From positions 28,584 to 92,583 of the forward strand of contig NZ_FNUK01000005.1 in NCBI RefSeq assembly GCF_900108045.1: 64,000 nt of DNA, written 5' to 3'. This document shows positions 37,110 to 46,046 of the stretch, piece after piece. This DNA comes from Caloramator fervidus (lineage in GTDB: Bacteria > Bacillota > Clostridia > Clostridiales > Caloramatoraceae). Position 1 is the first letter of the stretch, and the number at the start of each line of letters is the position of its first letter. The notes beneath the pieces were generated by a model. The model was not told the origin of the DNA. It saw only the letters and a program-made list of their open reading frames with translations, and ran no database searches. A program made the translations under genes and the position numbers.

Positions 37110-40026
37110 ATTCAAATACCTTAACTAGTTTGTTAAACATATCTTGATTTTGCTTTATTTTATTTTCATTACCTAAAACACATATATATTCTTGTTTTAA
37201 TGTATCTTCTATCACATTCTTTAAATTCTTTATCTTTTGAAGGGTAGTATCTAAAACTTCTTCTCTTTCTCTTTGAATATCCTCATAAGTTATTCCTCTC
37301 ATATAGTTTTCATCAGAAACTCTTCCCTTCATAAATGGATTTAATGGATAATCTAACTTACTCATAGTTCCAATTATATATTTTGTCATTTCTCTATCAT
37401 CAATTTCTAATTTTTCTATATATTGAGGTACTTCATCATAAGCCTTTAAAGTTTCCTTAAGGTTTGGATCTCTATAGGAAGCAAAGGTTAACGTTCCATT
37501 TCTTTCAATGTTCATAAAGCAGCCATATGCTCCCCCTTGAACTCTAACCTTATTCCATAAATAATCAAGGCTTACAATTGTCCTTAAAACCTGCATTGCA
37601 CCATTATATTCATATCCAAGCCTTCTGTAATTGTATCCCTTTGCAACATATTGAACATTTGCCTGTGTTAATAAACCTTCATTATCTTTTGAAACTTTAA
37701 TATTAAAATCTACTTTGTTTAATTTTTCTTTATTTAAATCATCTAAGATAAAATGAATATTTTTCTCATAAACACTTAAGTCCTTTTCTTCACATGTTAA
37801 GCTTAACAATAAATTGTTTATATTAAATATCCTATCCTTAACCAATTTAAGCTTTTCTATTAATTCATTTTCAAATGTATCAAAATTTTTTTCTAAATTT
37901 GCAATGAACTTATAATATTCTGTTCCCGACATTATTTCATTTAACTTTCCTGCCTTAGAAAAATATGAAACAAGCCTTTTAGAAGCTACACTGTGTCCTC
38001 TATCAATCATTATCATTTCCAATCTTGACTTTGTCTGCTGAATTATTTCTTTTATCTTCTTCTTATCATCAAACAAGGTCCTGTTTATTATTTCTCCTAT
38101 AATCTCTAACATCTTAGGCGTCTTATCGGCTAAGCACTTAGATTCTATAACAAATATAGGCTTAAAGGCTTCTATATCATCAACTCTTTCTATTATTTCA
38201 GTATAGAATCTTATTCCACCAATATTTATATCTATTTCTTTAGCAAGCTCTTCATAGCAATAATTTTTAGTTGATAACTTTCCTAAAAGACTTCCTAAAA
38301 GGGAAGCATAAGGTAAAAGATTATAATCAACCTTATCAACATCAAAGTAGAAATTCGTATAAACTATTTTATTTGTAAAAACTGGATGAAAAAGTAATTT
38401 ACAGCCATTTAAATTCTTTTCTACAAGTGGAAGTTTATCTGCTTCCCTTTTTATATCGCTTATTGAAAGAACTGGTATAGTTTCAAGGGCCTCCTTGGAA
38501 TCTGGAGTTTCTTGCCTTTTTAAAAGTTTTTTAGTGTTTTCAATAATTTCATTTAGATTTTCATCCGACATAGATTCCTTTATCTTTTTAAGTTTTTCCT
38601 TTAACGCCCTTTCCTTCTCATCTAAAAGACCTTTCTTAGGCTTCAAAACTAGTAATGAAGCATGTTTATTATTTATTAAATACTTTTCAATTAAATTTTC
38701 AAAATATCTTCCCTTCATCCCTTCTTTTATATTCTTTAAAGGAACATCATATTCTAAGTAAACCGTCGGATGAGCATCATAAAGCCAACTATTCATTACT
38801 TTTATTCCATATAACAATCCCTTAGGAGCTGAATCGTGCTCTGCCTCCCTCATTTGGAATTCTATTTTATTTATAGAAGCTTCAATTAACTTTTTATCAA
38901 TTCCTTCCTTTACAAGCTTTCTTAACGTTTCAAATACCACTTCTTTAAATTTATCTTTTTTATCAATTTCAGATCCCTTTACTATTATGCTAAACATTGG
39001 TTGAAGCATGCTTCCTTCAAAACTTCCAAATACATCTTTACCCAATCCTGCATCTATAAGAGCCTTTTTCAAAGGTGAAGCAAAAGTTCCAAGAAGGATA
39101 TGTTCTAATATCTCAAGGGCCAACGCTTCCTCTACATTTCTAGAATCTCCAGTTACAAAGTTTAAGCTTAAGAAAGTCTTTTCCTTTTCATCTTCATCCT
39201 GCGCAATAGGATAATCCATCATAAACTCCTTTATCTCATCAAAAGGAGGCTGAAATTCTATTTCAGAATAAATTTCTGTTTTATCAAAATCTTTTAAATA
39301 CCCATCTATAAATTCAAGTTCTTTATTTAAATCACCGTTTCCATACAAGTAAATATAACTATTTGATGGGTGATAATATTTCTTATGAAAATCCAAAAAA
39401 GCCTCATAAGTAAGCTCAGGTATATAATCAGGATCTCCTCCTGATTCATATCCGTAGGTAGTATCAGGAAAAAGCGTTTCGCTTATTTTTCTAAAAAGTA
39501 TTCCTTCAGGCGATGAAAAGGCTCCCTTCATTTCATTATATACAACGCCTCTATATGTAAGTTCACCTTCTTTATCAAACAACTCATAATGCCAACCTTC
39601 CTGCATAAGTATCTCTTTAGTCTTATATATGTTTGGATAAAACACAGCATCAAGGTAAACATCCATAAGATTAAAAAAGTCCTTTTCATTTTTACTTGCA
39701 ACAGGATACATAGTTTTATCTGGATAGGTCATAGCATTTAAAAACGTCTGCAAAGAACCTTTTATAAGCTCAACAAAGGGCTCCTTTACTGGATACTTTC
39801 TTGAACCGCATAAAACGGAATGTTCAATAATATGAGGCACCCCAGTATTATCGCTTGGAGGAGTTCTAAAAGAAATTGAAAAAACTTTATTATCATCATC
39901 ATTTTGTATCTTTAAAAGCCTTGCCCCACTTTTTTCATGCTCAAATATGTAAGCTTTGGAGTTTATTTCTTTTATATCTCTTATCTCATAAAGCCTAAAT
40001 CCGTGATAAACTTTGTTTACTTCCAT
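37108..40026 (-). CDS. M16C-family metallopeptidase (presequence-protease type)
   Basis: 972 residues, as expected for single-chain M16C enzymes that clamp and cut short peptides. The inverted zinc motif HIIEH (about residue 64) and the distal glutamate in YNEMKGAFSSPE (about 170) are present. The remaining three quarters are the other M16 repeats. No signal peptide, so cytoplasmic. The ATG follows AAAGGAGG, and the 3' end of the upstream NhaC gene overlaps it by 32 bases. Confidence 0.9.
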   Translation of the reverse strand: MEVNKVYHGFRLYEIRDIKEINSKAYIFEHEKSGARLLKIQNDDDNKVFSISFRTPPSDNTGVPHIIEHSVLCGSRKYPVKEPFVELIKGSLQTFLNAMTYPDKTMYPVASKNEKDFFNLMDVYLDAVFYPNIYKTKEILMQEGWHYELFDKEGELTYRGVVYNEMKGAFSSPEGILFRKISETLFPDTTYGYESGGDPDYIPELTYEAFLDFHKKYYHPSNSYIYLYGNGDLNKELEFIDGYLKDFDKTEIYSEIEFQPPFDEIKEFMMDYPIAQDEDEKEKTFLSLNFVTGDSRNVEEALALEILEHILLGTFASPLKKALIDAGLGKDVFGSFEGSMLQPMFSIIVKGSEIDKKDKFKEVVFETLRKLVKEGIDKKLIEASINKIEFQMREAEHDSAPKGLLYGIKVMNSWLYDAHPTVYLEYDVPLKNIKEGMKGRYFENLIEKYLINNKHASLLVLKPKKGLLDEKERALKEKLKKIKESMSDENLNEIIENTKKLLKRQETPDSKEALETIPVLSISDIKREADKLPLVEKNLNGCKLLFHPVFTNKIVYTNFYFDVDKVDYNLLPYASLLGSLLGKLSTKNYCYEELAKEIDINIGGIRFYTEIIERVDDIEAFKPIFVIESKCLADKTPKMLEIIGEIINRTLFDDKKKIKEIIQQTKSRLEMIMIDRGHSVASKRLVSYFSKAGKLNEIMSGTEYYKFIANLEKNFDTFENELIEKLKLVKDRIFNINNLLLSLTCEEKDLSVYEKNIHFILDDLNKEKLNKVDFNIKVSKDNEGLLTQANVQYVAKGYNYRRLGYEYNGAMQVLRTIVSLDYLWNKVRVQGGAYGCFMNIERNGTLTFASYRDPNLKETLKAYDEVPQYIEKLEIDDREMTKYIIGTMSKLDYPLNPFMKGRVSDENYMRGITYEDIQREREEVLDTTLQKIKNLKNVIEDTLKQEYICVLGNENKIKQNQDMFNKLVKVFE

Positions 40027-41317
40027 AATTTACCTCCTTTTTCTTTAGTAAATTATAAATTGGTAAGATATATAAATACACTGCAAACAATAAAAATATA
40101 TCATTAATTCCCATTATACCAGCTGGAACAGCATAGGCTATATTCCATGGAATAAGTGGAGCTATCACTATAGCAGAATTTTCAATATCTAATGCTAATT
40201 TATATTTATCTTTATAAATCCCTTTTACGAACTGGAAGGTAAGTATTACAGCAAGAACCTGAGTAAAGCCTATCATAGAAGCTAATATGCTAACCAATAA
40301 TGTAGTTGAAGTATCTCCAATTTTTTGACTTAGACTCTTTATATCCCCTTCTAGTTTTTGTAGCATTTTTGTTTCCTCAAATATACCACTATAGGCAGAG
40401 GATAAAAATACTATAACTGATATCTTAAGCATAGAAATTATTCCTCCGCCTTTTATTATTTGTGCTACTAAATTATTATTATCAATTTTAAACCCAACTA
40501 TCATATATTTTAATGTTTCAGCTAAACTTCTGTTTTGAACAAACAAATCTAGTAAAATTGAAGATATTATGCTTAAAGTCATAGATTTTTTAACATCTAC
40601 TTTAAAAAACGATAATACAACAATCAATGCTGCAGGAATTAAAAGATAGGGTGTTAATATAAATTGAGATTTCAACTCATTTATAAGCCTTTCATTTTTA
40701 AAAGTTACATTTAAATTTAAAGATAAAACTAAATAAATTATAATTGTTAAAAAAGTAGGAACTATTGAACTTTTTATCATGTTTTTTATATTTATATAAA
40801 GCTTCGTATCTGTCAAATTAGCTACAAGATTAGCACTTGAAGACATAGGAGAACACCTATCTCCAAAAAAAGCACCTGATAAAACAGCCCCTGCTGCTAG
40901 GCTAGTATTTACTCCTGCTCCCTTTGCAAGGATAATAAATGAAACCCCTATAGTTCCTACAGTTCCAAAAGCACTTCCTATTAGACAAGATGCAATACTG
41001 GAAATTAAAAAGGTATATACAAGAAAAAGTTTAGGATTCATAAATCTAATTCCTAAGTAAACAATATATGGTACAACACCTGAGGATAACCATACCCCCA
41101 TTACTGCACCTATTAAAATAAAAATCTTTAAAACAATAAAAGACTTCTTGCCACCATTTAATATCATATTTAAAATATTTTTTACGCTAAACCCCATTTT
41201 AAATGAATATAAACAAAAAAACAAAAGCCCTATAAAAAGAGGAAATATAATAGAAATATTAAAAAACATAGAAATAAAAATTAATATAAACAATGTCAAA
41301 AAAATTAAATAAACCAT
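39995..41317 (-). CDS. NhaC-family Na+/H+ antiporter-like permease
   Basis: 440 residues with about eleven hydrophobic segments. VLSGAFFGDRCSPMSSSANL near residue 150 is the family hallmark; LIPWNIAYAVPAGI is at the C-terminal part. Likely exports sodium or exchanges organic anions; the substrate is not certain. The last codons overlap the M16 gene start, so the two may be coupled. Confidence 0.82.
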   Translation of the reverse strand: MVYLIFLTLFILIFISMFFNISIIFPLFIGLLFFCLYSFKMGFSVKNILNMILNGGKKSFIVLKIFILIGAVMGVWLSSGVVPYIVYLGIRFMNPKLFLVYTFLISSIASCLIGSAFGTVGTIGVSFIILAKGAGVNTSLAAGAVLSGAFFGDRCSPMSSSANLVANLTDTKLYINIKNMIKSSIVPTFLTIIIYLVLSLNLNVTFKNERLINELKSQFILTPYLLIPAALIVVLSFFKVDVKKSMTLSIISSILLDLFVQNRSLAETLKYMIVGFKIDNNNLVAQIIKGGGIISMLKISVIVFLSSAYSGIFEETKMLQKLEGDIKSLSQKIGDTSTTLLVSILASMIGFTQVLAVILTFQFVKGIYKDKYKLALDIENSAIVIAPLIPWNIAYAVPAGIMGINDIFLLFAVYLYILPIYNLLKKKEVNYGSKQSLSRI

Positions 41318-41374
41318 TTTATCCCCCTTTTAATATTTTACTTAAAATTATTATAAACCAATAAATTCCACATC

Positions 41375-42070
41375 TCAACAATTAATATTAACAGGTATTT
41401 TATCTGATATACTCACTTCATCTAAAGTTATACTACATTTATAAGCTAAAATTTCCACGCCTTTTTTATATGCTTCTTTCAAAAGAAAAGCAAACTTTTC
41501 ATCTATATCTTTATAGGGTTCAAAACAATTTACAAAGTCCATAAAAGCTATAAAAACTATCTTAGCTTTATATCCCATTTGAACTGCTTTTATAAGTTCT
41601 TCTATATGCTTTTTCCCTCTTTCAGTGGGGGCATCTGGAAATTTTGCTATTTTATTTTGTTCAAAGGTTGCACACTTTACCTCAATAAAAGTCTTAAAAG
41701 GCCCATCTATAAAAAAATCAAATTTGCTCTTTAAAAAATTTTCCTCCCTTTTTATTATTCCTTCACCTAAACTTATAGTATTATCCCTTAACGCACATTC
41801 TAAAACATTATTTGCCATAGAAGAATTTATACAAACCAGTCCATCTTTTTTTTCAACAAACATTAGAGTCCATTTTGTTTTTCTATTTTTCTTATCATTT
41901 TTTACTAAATAAATTTTAGCATCCTCAACTAAAAGTTCTTTTAGCCTCCCAGTATTAGGAACATGGCAAAGCTCATAATTTTTTCCTATTTCCACTATAG
42001 CTTCAAACCTATTAAGCCTTTTTACAAATCTTCCTTCAACCTTCTTCCCTTCAATCTTAAATCCCACCAT
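41375..42070 (-). CDS. sfsA: SfsA-family nuclease/sugar fermentation protein
   Basis: 231 residues. RFVKRLNRFEAIVE at the N-terminus, HVPNTGRLKELL, FIEVKCATF (PD-(D/E)XK-like core) and FPDAPTERGKKHIEEL are all family signatures. The original name comes from sugar fermentation stimulation; the fold predicts a nucleic-acid nuclease. The promoter is at 42099-42127, facing that of the GerMN gene. Confidence 0.92.
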   Translation of the reverse strand: MVGFKIEGKKVEGRFVKRLNRFEAIVEIGKNYELCHVPNTGRLKELLVEDAKIYLVKNDKKNRKTKWTLMFVEKKDGLVCINSSMANNVLECALRDNTISLGEGIIKREENFLKSKFDFFIDGPFKTFIEVKCATFEQNKIAKFPDAPTERGKKHIEELIKAVQMGYKAKIVFIAFMDFVNCFEPYKDIDEKFAFLLKEAYKKGVEILAYKCSITLDEVSISDKIPVNINC

Positions 42071-42098
42071 AAATCCTCCTTTAAAATATTTTTTAAAA

Positions 42099-42127
42099 AG
42101 AATAATAATACTCTATGAAAATGTCAA
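42099..42127 (-). promoter_or_regulatory. sfsA promoter
   Basis: On the minus strand TTGACA (42122-42127) and TATTCT (42099-42104) are 17 bases apart. It is back to back with the GerMN promoter: the two -35 boxes are 3 bases apart. Confidence 0.62.
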
Positions 42128-42130
42128 TAT

Positions 42131-42159
42131 TTGTATGTTAATTTAAACAAAGATATAAT
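42131..42159 (+). promoter_or_regulatory. Promoter of the GerMN lipoprotein gene
   Basis: TTGTAT (42131-42136) and TATAAT (42154-42159) are 17 bases apart. Confidence 0.65.
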
Positions 42160-42225
42160 ATAATAAAAATATGGAAAAACCCAAAAATCTAATGTCTGAC
42201 TATTTTAAAGAAAGGAGCATTAAAA

Positions 42226-43257
42226 ATGAAAAAAATAATCTCTCTTATTATTTTAACCCTTATGTTCATTTCCTGCTCAAAAACTCCAAATTCTAATCAA
42301 TTCCCTGAACCTAAAAAATATACGGTAAAAGACTACTTTCCATTTATTGCTGATAGAAGAATGAAATATCAAGGACTAGGAAATGAATATGCAGAAATGG
42401 ATGTTTATGTAGATTTTATAAAGAATAATAGAATTCAACTAAGAATATTAAACCCTGGAACTGTTTTAGCCCAAGTTTATGAAATAAAGGATGGTGAACT
42501 AAGGCTTATAAAGTCTCAAGAAGAATTTTATTATAGGGATAACATAATAGATTCTAAAAGCGAAAACCCTGATATACTTTTAAAAGAACCCATTAAAGTT
42601 GGCACAGAATGGACAACTAAAGAAGGATACAAACGATATATTTCTAACTTAGAAAAAGAAATAGAAACTCCTTATGGAAAATTTAAAGCATTAGAAGTTA
42701 CAACTGAAGGTAAAGATTATAAAACATATGATTATTATGTATTAAACATAGGACTTGTGAAAAAAATTTTTGAAACAAATAACAACAAAATAGAAACAAA
42801 TCTTGAAAAAATTGAAAATAACGCTTCTTTAATTCAAAATATTGCATTTTATTATCCTGACTTTTTAAAAGAAAAAATAGCATTTAAAGAAGAGACTATA
42901 AAATTTAAAACAAACGAATCTACCATTGAAAAATTTGAATCCCTACTTAAAAATCCACCAAGGGAAGGCTTAACTAGAGTATTAAGTCCAAATACAAAAA
43001 TAAACAACATGTATTTTAATCCTCAAGAAAATAAAATATATATAGATCTTTCAAAAGAATTCATAACCGAAATGAATGCAGGCTCTTCTCTTGAAGCGAT
43101 GATAATTCAAAGTCTTGTCAATACCCTTTGCAGATACTATAACACCGATAAAGTTTATATATCCCTTGATGGCAACCCCTATGAATCTGGACATATAGCT
43201 ATAAATAAAGATGAATTCTTTAAACCAGATTATAAAAATACCATTGAAGTAAAATAA
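42226..43257 (+). CDS. GerMN-domain lipoprotein
   Basis: 343 residues. A lipobox (FISC, Cys17 region) predicts a lipoprotein. An N-terminal half of unknown type (DYFPFIADRRMKYQGLGNE) precedes a GerMN domain (about 250-343; GLTRVLSPNTKI, NKIYIDLSKEF, ESGHIAINK). GerMN domains occur in spore germination protein GerM and in other envelope proteins. Monocistronic, ending at the bidirectional terminator. The start follows GGAG by 8 bases. Confidence 0.82.
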   Translation: MKKIISLIILTLMFISCSKTPNSNQFPEPKKYTVKDYFPFIADRRMKYQGLGNEYAEMDVYVDFIKNNRIQLRILNPGTVLAQVYEIKDGELRLIKSQEEFYYRDNIIDSKSENPDILLKEPIKVGTEWTTKEGYKRYISNLEKEIETPYGKFKALEVTTEGKDYKTYDYYVLNIGLVKKIFETNNNKIETNLEKIENNASLIQNIAFYYPDFLKEKIAFKEETIKFKTNESTIEKFESLLKNPPREGLTRVLSPNTKINNMYFNPQENKIYIDLSKEFITEMNAGSSLEAMIIQSLVNTLCRYYNTDKVYISLDGNPYESGHIAINKDEFFKPDYKNTIEVK

Positions 43258-43258
43258 A

Positions 43259-43282
43259 AGTCCCCCTAACTAATGGGGGACT
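43259..43282. terminator. Bidirectional terminator between convergent genes
   Basis: AGTCCCCC/GGGGGACT stem. On the minus strand it is followed by TTTTATTTTA, serving the DUF362 gene, and it also closes the GerMN gene. Confidence 0.78.
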
Positions 43283-43307
43283 AAATAACAATACCAAAAA
43301 CTTAATA

Positions 43308-44426
43308 TTAAATTTTTATAAGCTCATATTCCATACTACCAAGGCCTATCTCTTCTCCATGCTTTAGGGTAGCTCTCCAATCGGTTTTATTATGAATACT
43401 TGTAAATTTATCAACTTCTCCATCAATATAAATATGCTCAACAGAATCTAATGCACAACCACAAAGTGAAGGAGCACTATTTACCATATCAACACATGCT
43501 TTATCAAGAGCAACAGGGTCAAAGGATGCAGCAATACCTAAATTAGGAACTATAGGCATATCATTGTTAGACCAGCAGTCACAATTTGGTGAAACATCCA
43601 TAATAAAATTGATATGAAAATGGGGCTTATCTTTTAAAACAGCATAAGCATATTCTGCTATTTTTTCGCTTGCAATTACAGCTGCCTCATCCCATTTAAC
43701 TTGTGCTGCACTGTATTGGCATACTGCAACACATTGTCCACATCCTACGCACTTTTCATAATTAATAACCGCTTTTTTATTTTCATCTAAATAAATAGCA
43801 TCATGGGCACAATTTCTTACACACATACCACACCCTACACATTTTTTAACTTTTATAACAGGCTTTGAAGATGAATGCATAAAAAGTTTTCCGCCCCTTG
43901 AACCTGAACCCATACCAATATTTTTTATAGCTCCTCCAAATCCTGTCATCTCGTGACCTTTAAAATGATTCATTGATATTATTATGTCGGCATCAGCTAT
44001 AGCAGAACCTATCTTTGCAGACTTAGTATGCTTTAAATTAACCTCAATTTCCCTATATTCTGTTCCTTTAAGTCCATCAGCAATTATTATTTGGCATCCA
44101 ACCGTTAAAGGATTAAAACCATTTTCATAAGCTGCATCAAGATGATCAAGGGCATTATGCCTTCTTCCTGTATATAGTGTATTAGCGTCAGTTAAAAACG
44201 GCTTTCCCCCTAACTGTTTTATAATCTTGACTATTCTTGCCGCATAATTAGGCCTTATGTAAGCTAAATTTCCTGGCTCACCAAAGTGAATCTTTATGGC
44301 AACATACTTATTCTTAAAATCTATATTCTCAATTCCAGCTGTCTTTACAAGTTTTTCAAGCTTATCCAGCATATTAAACCCAGGTTTTGTTCTTAAATCA
44401 GTAAAATATACCTTTGACTTTGGCAT
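43308..44426 (-). CDS. DUF362 protein with two 4Fe-4S clusters
   Basis: About 372 residues. The N-terminal DUF362 part has KIHFGEPGNLAYIRP; a bacterial ferredoxin insert (about 192-237) contributes CVGCGMCVRNC and CVGCGQCVAVC; a DUF362 C-terminal part follows (NPDPVALDKAC-like SFDPVALDKACVD). An electron-transfer role is likely but the partner is unknown. The ATG at 44426 follows GGAGG. Confidence 0.85.
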   Translation of the reverse strand: MPKSKVYFTDLRTKPGFNMLDKLEKLVKTAGIENIDFKNKYVAIKIHFGEPGNLAYIRPNYAARIVKIIKQLGGKPFLTDANTLYTGRRHNALDHLDAAYENGFNPLTVGCQIIIADGLKGTEYREIEVNLKHTKSAKIGSAIADADIIISMNHFKGHEMTGFGGAIKNIGMGSGSRGGKLFMHSSSKPVIKVKKCVGCGMCVRNCAHDAIYLDENKKAVINYEKCVGCGQCVAVCQYSAAQVKWDEAAVIASEKIAEYAYAVLKDKPHFHINFIMDVSPNCDCWSNNDMPIVPNLGIAASFDPVALDKACVDMVNSAPSLCGCALDSVEHIYIDGEVDKFTSIHNKTDWRATLKHGEEIGLGSMEYELIKI

Positions 44427-44581
44427 TTGTATACCTCCTTTTAATATTCTCATATTATTATACTCTTATATGGTAAAAATTTAAAGCTCATTAAATTTCA
44501 TAAATATTTATTATATTTTATATTTTTGCATAACTTAACATAATTTTAACATAAAAACTTGCATAATTATAAATTTTTGTA

Positions 44582-44609
44582 TTGACTTTGCTTAAAATTG
44601 ATGTATATT
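44582..44609 (+). promoter_or_regulatory. Promoter of the APC permease gene
   Basis: TTGACT (44582-44587) and TATATT (44604-44609) with a 16-base spacer. The -10 lies in an inverted repeat GTATATT-4-AATATAC (44603-44620) that could be an operator. Upstream, TTGCATAATTATAAA (44559-44573) resembles a half-matching ArgR box. Confidence 0.55.
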
Positions 44610-44662
44610 TATTAATATACACGCACTGCTTATACTAAAAAACATACAGAGAGGTGAAAGAA

Positions 44663-46015
44663 ATGGAAAACAACACAAACTTAAAAAGAGAACTTGGCCT
44701 TGCTGCAGCTACTGCAATAGTTGTTGGAAACATGATAGGATCTGGTATCTTTATGGCTCCACAAGGACTTGCAGCAGCATCTAATCCAAAGGCAACTATA
44801 ATAGCATGGATAATAACTGCCCTTGGCTCAATGCTTCTTGCATTAAGCTTTGCAAATATGGGGGCAAAAATGCCAAAAACAGGTGGTCCAATAGTATATA
44901 CAAAAGCAGCCTTCGGGCAATTTGCTGCATTTTTAATAGCATGGACATATTGGATAGGCTCTTGGGTAGGTAATGCAGCAATAATTACTGCATTTATGAG
45001 TTATTTAACATACTTTTTTCCTATATTTGGAGAAAACAGAGCTTTAGCGTTTATAGTTTCATCTTTAATACTTTGGATTTTCACATATATAAATTATAAA
45101 GGAGTTAAGGAAGCAGGTATTATAGGAATTATAACAACTGTTTTAAAAATAGTTCCTTTAATCATTTTCTCAATAATAGCTCTTATGCATTTTAATCCTT
45201 CATATTTTAATACTGCATCTTCTCCTGAAGTTAACAGTTTATCAACCGTTCCTGCTGCAATTGCTATAACCCTTTGGTCATTTGTAGGACTTGAATGTGC
45301 AACAATTCCAGCAGGAGAGATAAAAAATCCTGAAAGAAATATTAAACTTAGTACAATTTATGGAACTTTAATAACAGCACTAGTATATATTCTTATAAGC
45401 ATTCTCGCTATAGGAGCTATGCCTCAAGGTAAACTTGCAACATCTAACGCTCCCCTTGCAGATATCATAAACTACGCAACAGGTGGAAAATGGGGAGGAA
45501 CATTAATAGCCCTTGGTGCAGCAATTTCAACCCTTGGAGCAACTTCAGGATGGATACTTGTTACGGCAAGAAGCTCCTTTGCTGCTGCAGAAGAAAAAAT
45601 GTTTCCAAAAGTCTTTGCTAAAGTTCACCCAAAATATCAAACACCATCTGCTTCACTTATAATAAGCGGTATAGCAACTAACATTTTGCTTATAATGAAC
45701 TATGTATCAAGCCTTACTTCAGCATTTAATTTTATGCTTCTTTTAGCTACGCTTTCTTTCTTACCTGCATATTCATTTACTGCTGCCGCTGAAATATTAC
45801 TCCTTAAAAATAAATCAGAAAACTTTAATCTATTTAGATTTATTAAAAACTCTTTTATATCCTTACTAGCCTTTGCATACTCTATATATGCAATATACGG
45901 AACAGGTGCTGAAGTTGTAATGTATGGATTTATATTAATGCTAATAGGTATCCCCTTCTATGTATATCAAAGAATTCAAAATAAAACCAACTATGATATA
46001 AGTAGCCAAATATAA
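44663..46015 (+). CDS. APC-superfamily amino acid permease
   Basis: About 450 residues with twelve hydrophobic segments. GNMIGSGIFMAPQGLA in the first helix is the substrate-binding family motif; WSFVGLECATIPAGEIKNPERN is the second. It belongs to the basic amino acid/polyamine antiporter (APA) group in general form. The substrate cannot be fixed; arginine/ornithine or lysine/cadaverine are candidates. The ATG at 44663 follows GAGG by 8 bases. Confidence 0.85.
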   Translation: MENNTNLKRELGLAAATAIVVGNMIGSGIFMAPQGLAAASNPKATIIAWIITALGSMLLALSFANMGAKMPKTGGPIVYTKAAFGQFAAFLIAWTYWIGSWVGNAAIITAFMSYLTYFFPIFGENRALAFIVSSLILWIFTYINYKGVKEAGIIGIITTVLKIVPLIIFSIIALMHFNPSYFNTASSPEVNSLSTVPAAIAITLWSFVGLECATIPAGEIKNPERNIKLSTIYGTLITALVYILISILAIGAMPQGKLATSNAPLADIINYATGGKWGGTLIALGAAISTLGATSGWILVTARSSFAAAEEKMFPKVFAKVHPKYQTPSASLIISGIATNILLIMNYVSSLTSAFNFMLLLATLSFLPAYSFTAAAEILLLKNKSENFNLFRFIKNSFISLLAFAYSIYAIYGTGAEVVMYGFILMLIGIPFYVYQRIQNKTNYDISSQI

Positions 46016-46043
46016 ACCCCTAAAGGAAAGCCTTTAGGGGTTT
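46014..46043. terminator. Bidirectional terminator between permease and cstA
   Basis: AAACCCCTAAAGG/CCTTTAGGGGTTT, a 13-bp stem with a 4-base loop, followed by TTTTTG on the plus strand; it also stands at the end of cstA on the minus strand. Confidence 0.88.
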
Positions 46044-46046
46044 TTG

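Noticed and set aside
42171..42296. 41-codon out-of-frame ORF overlapping the start of the GerMN gene
   Set aside because: Its ATG has no ribosome site, and the overlapped GerMN start has a good one.
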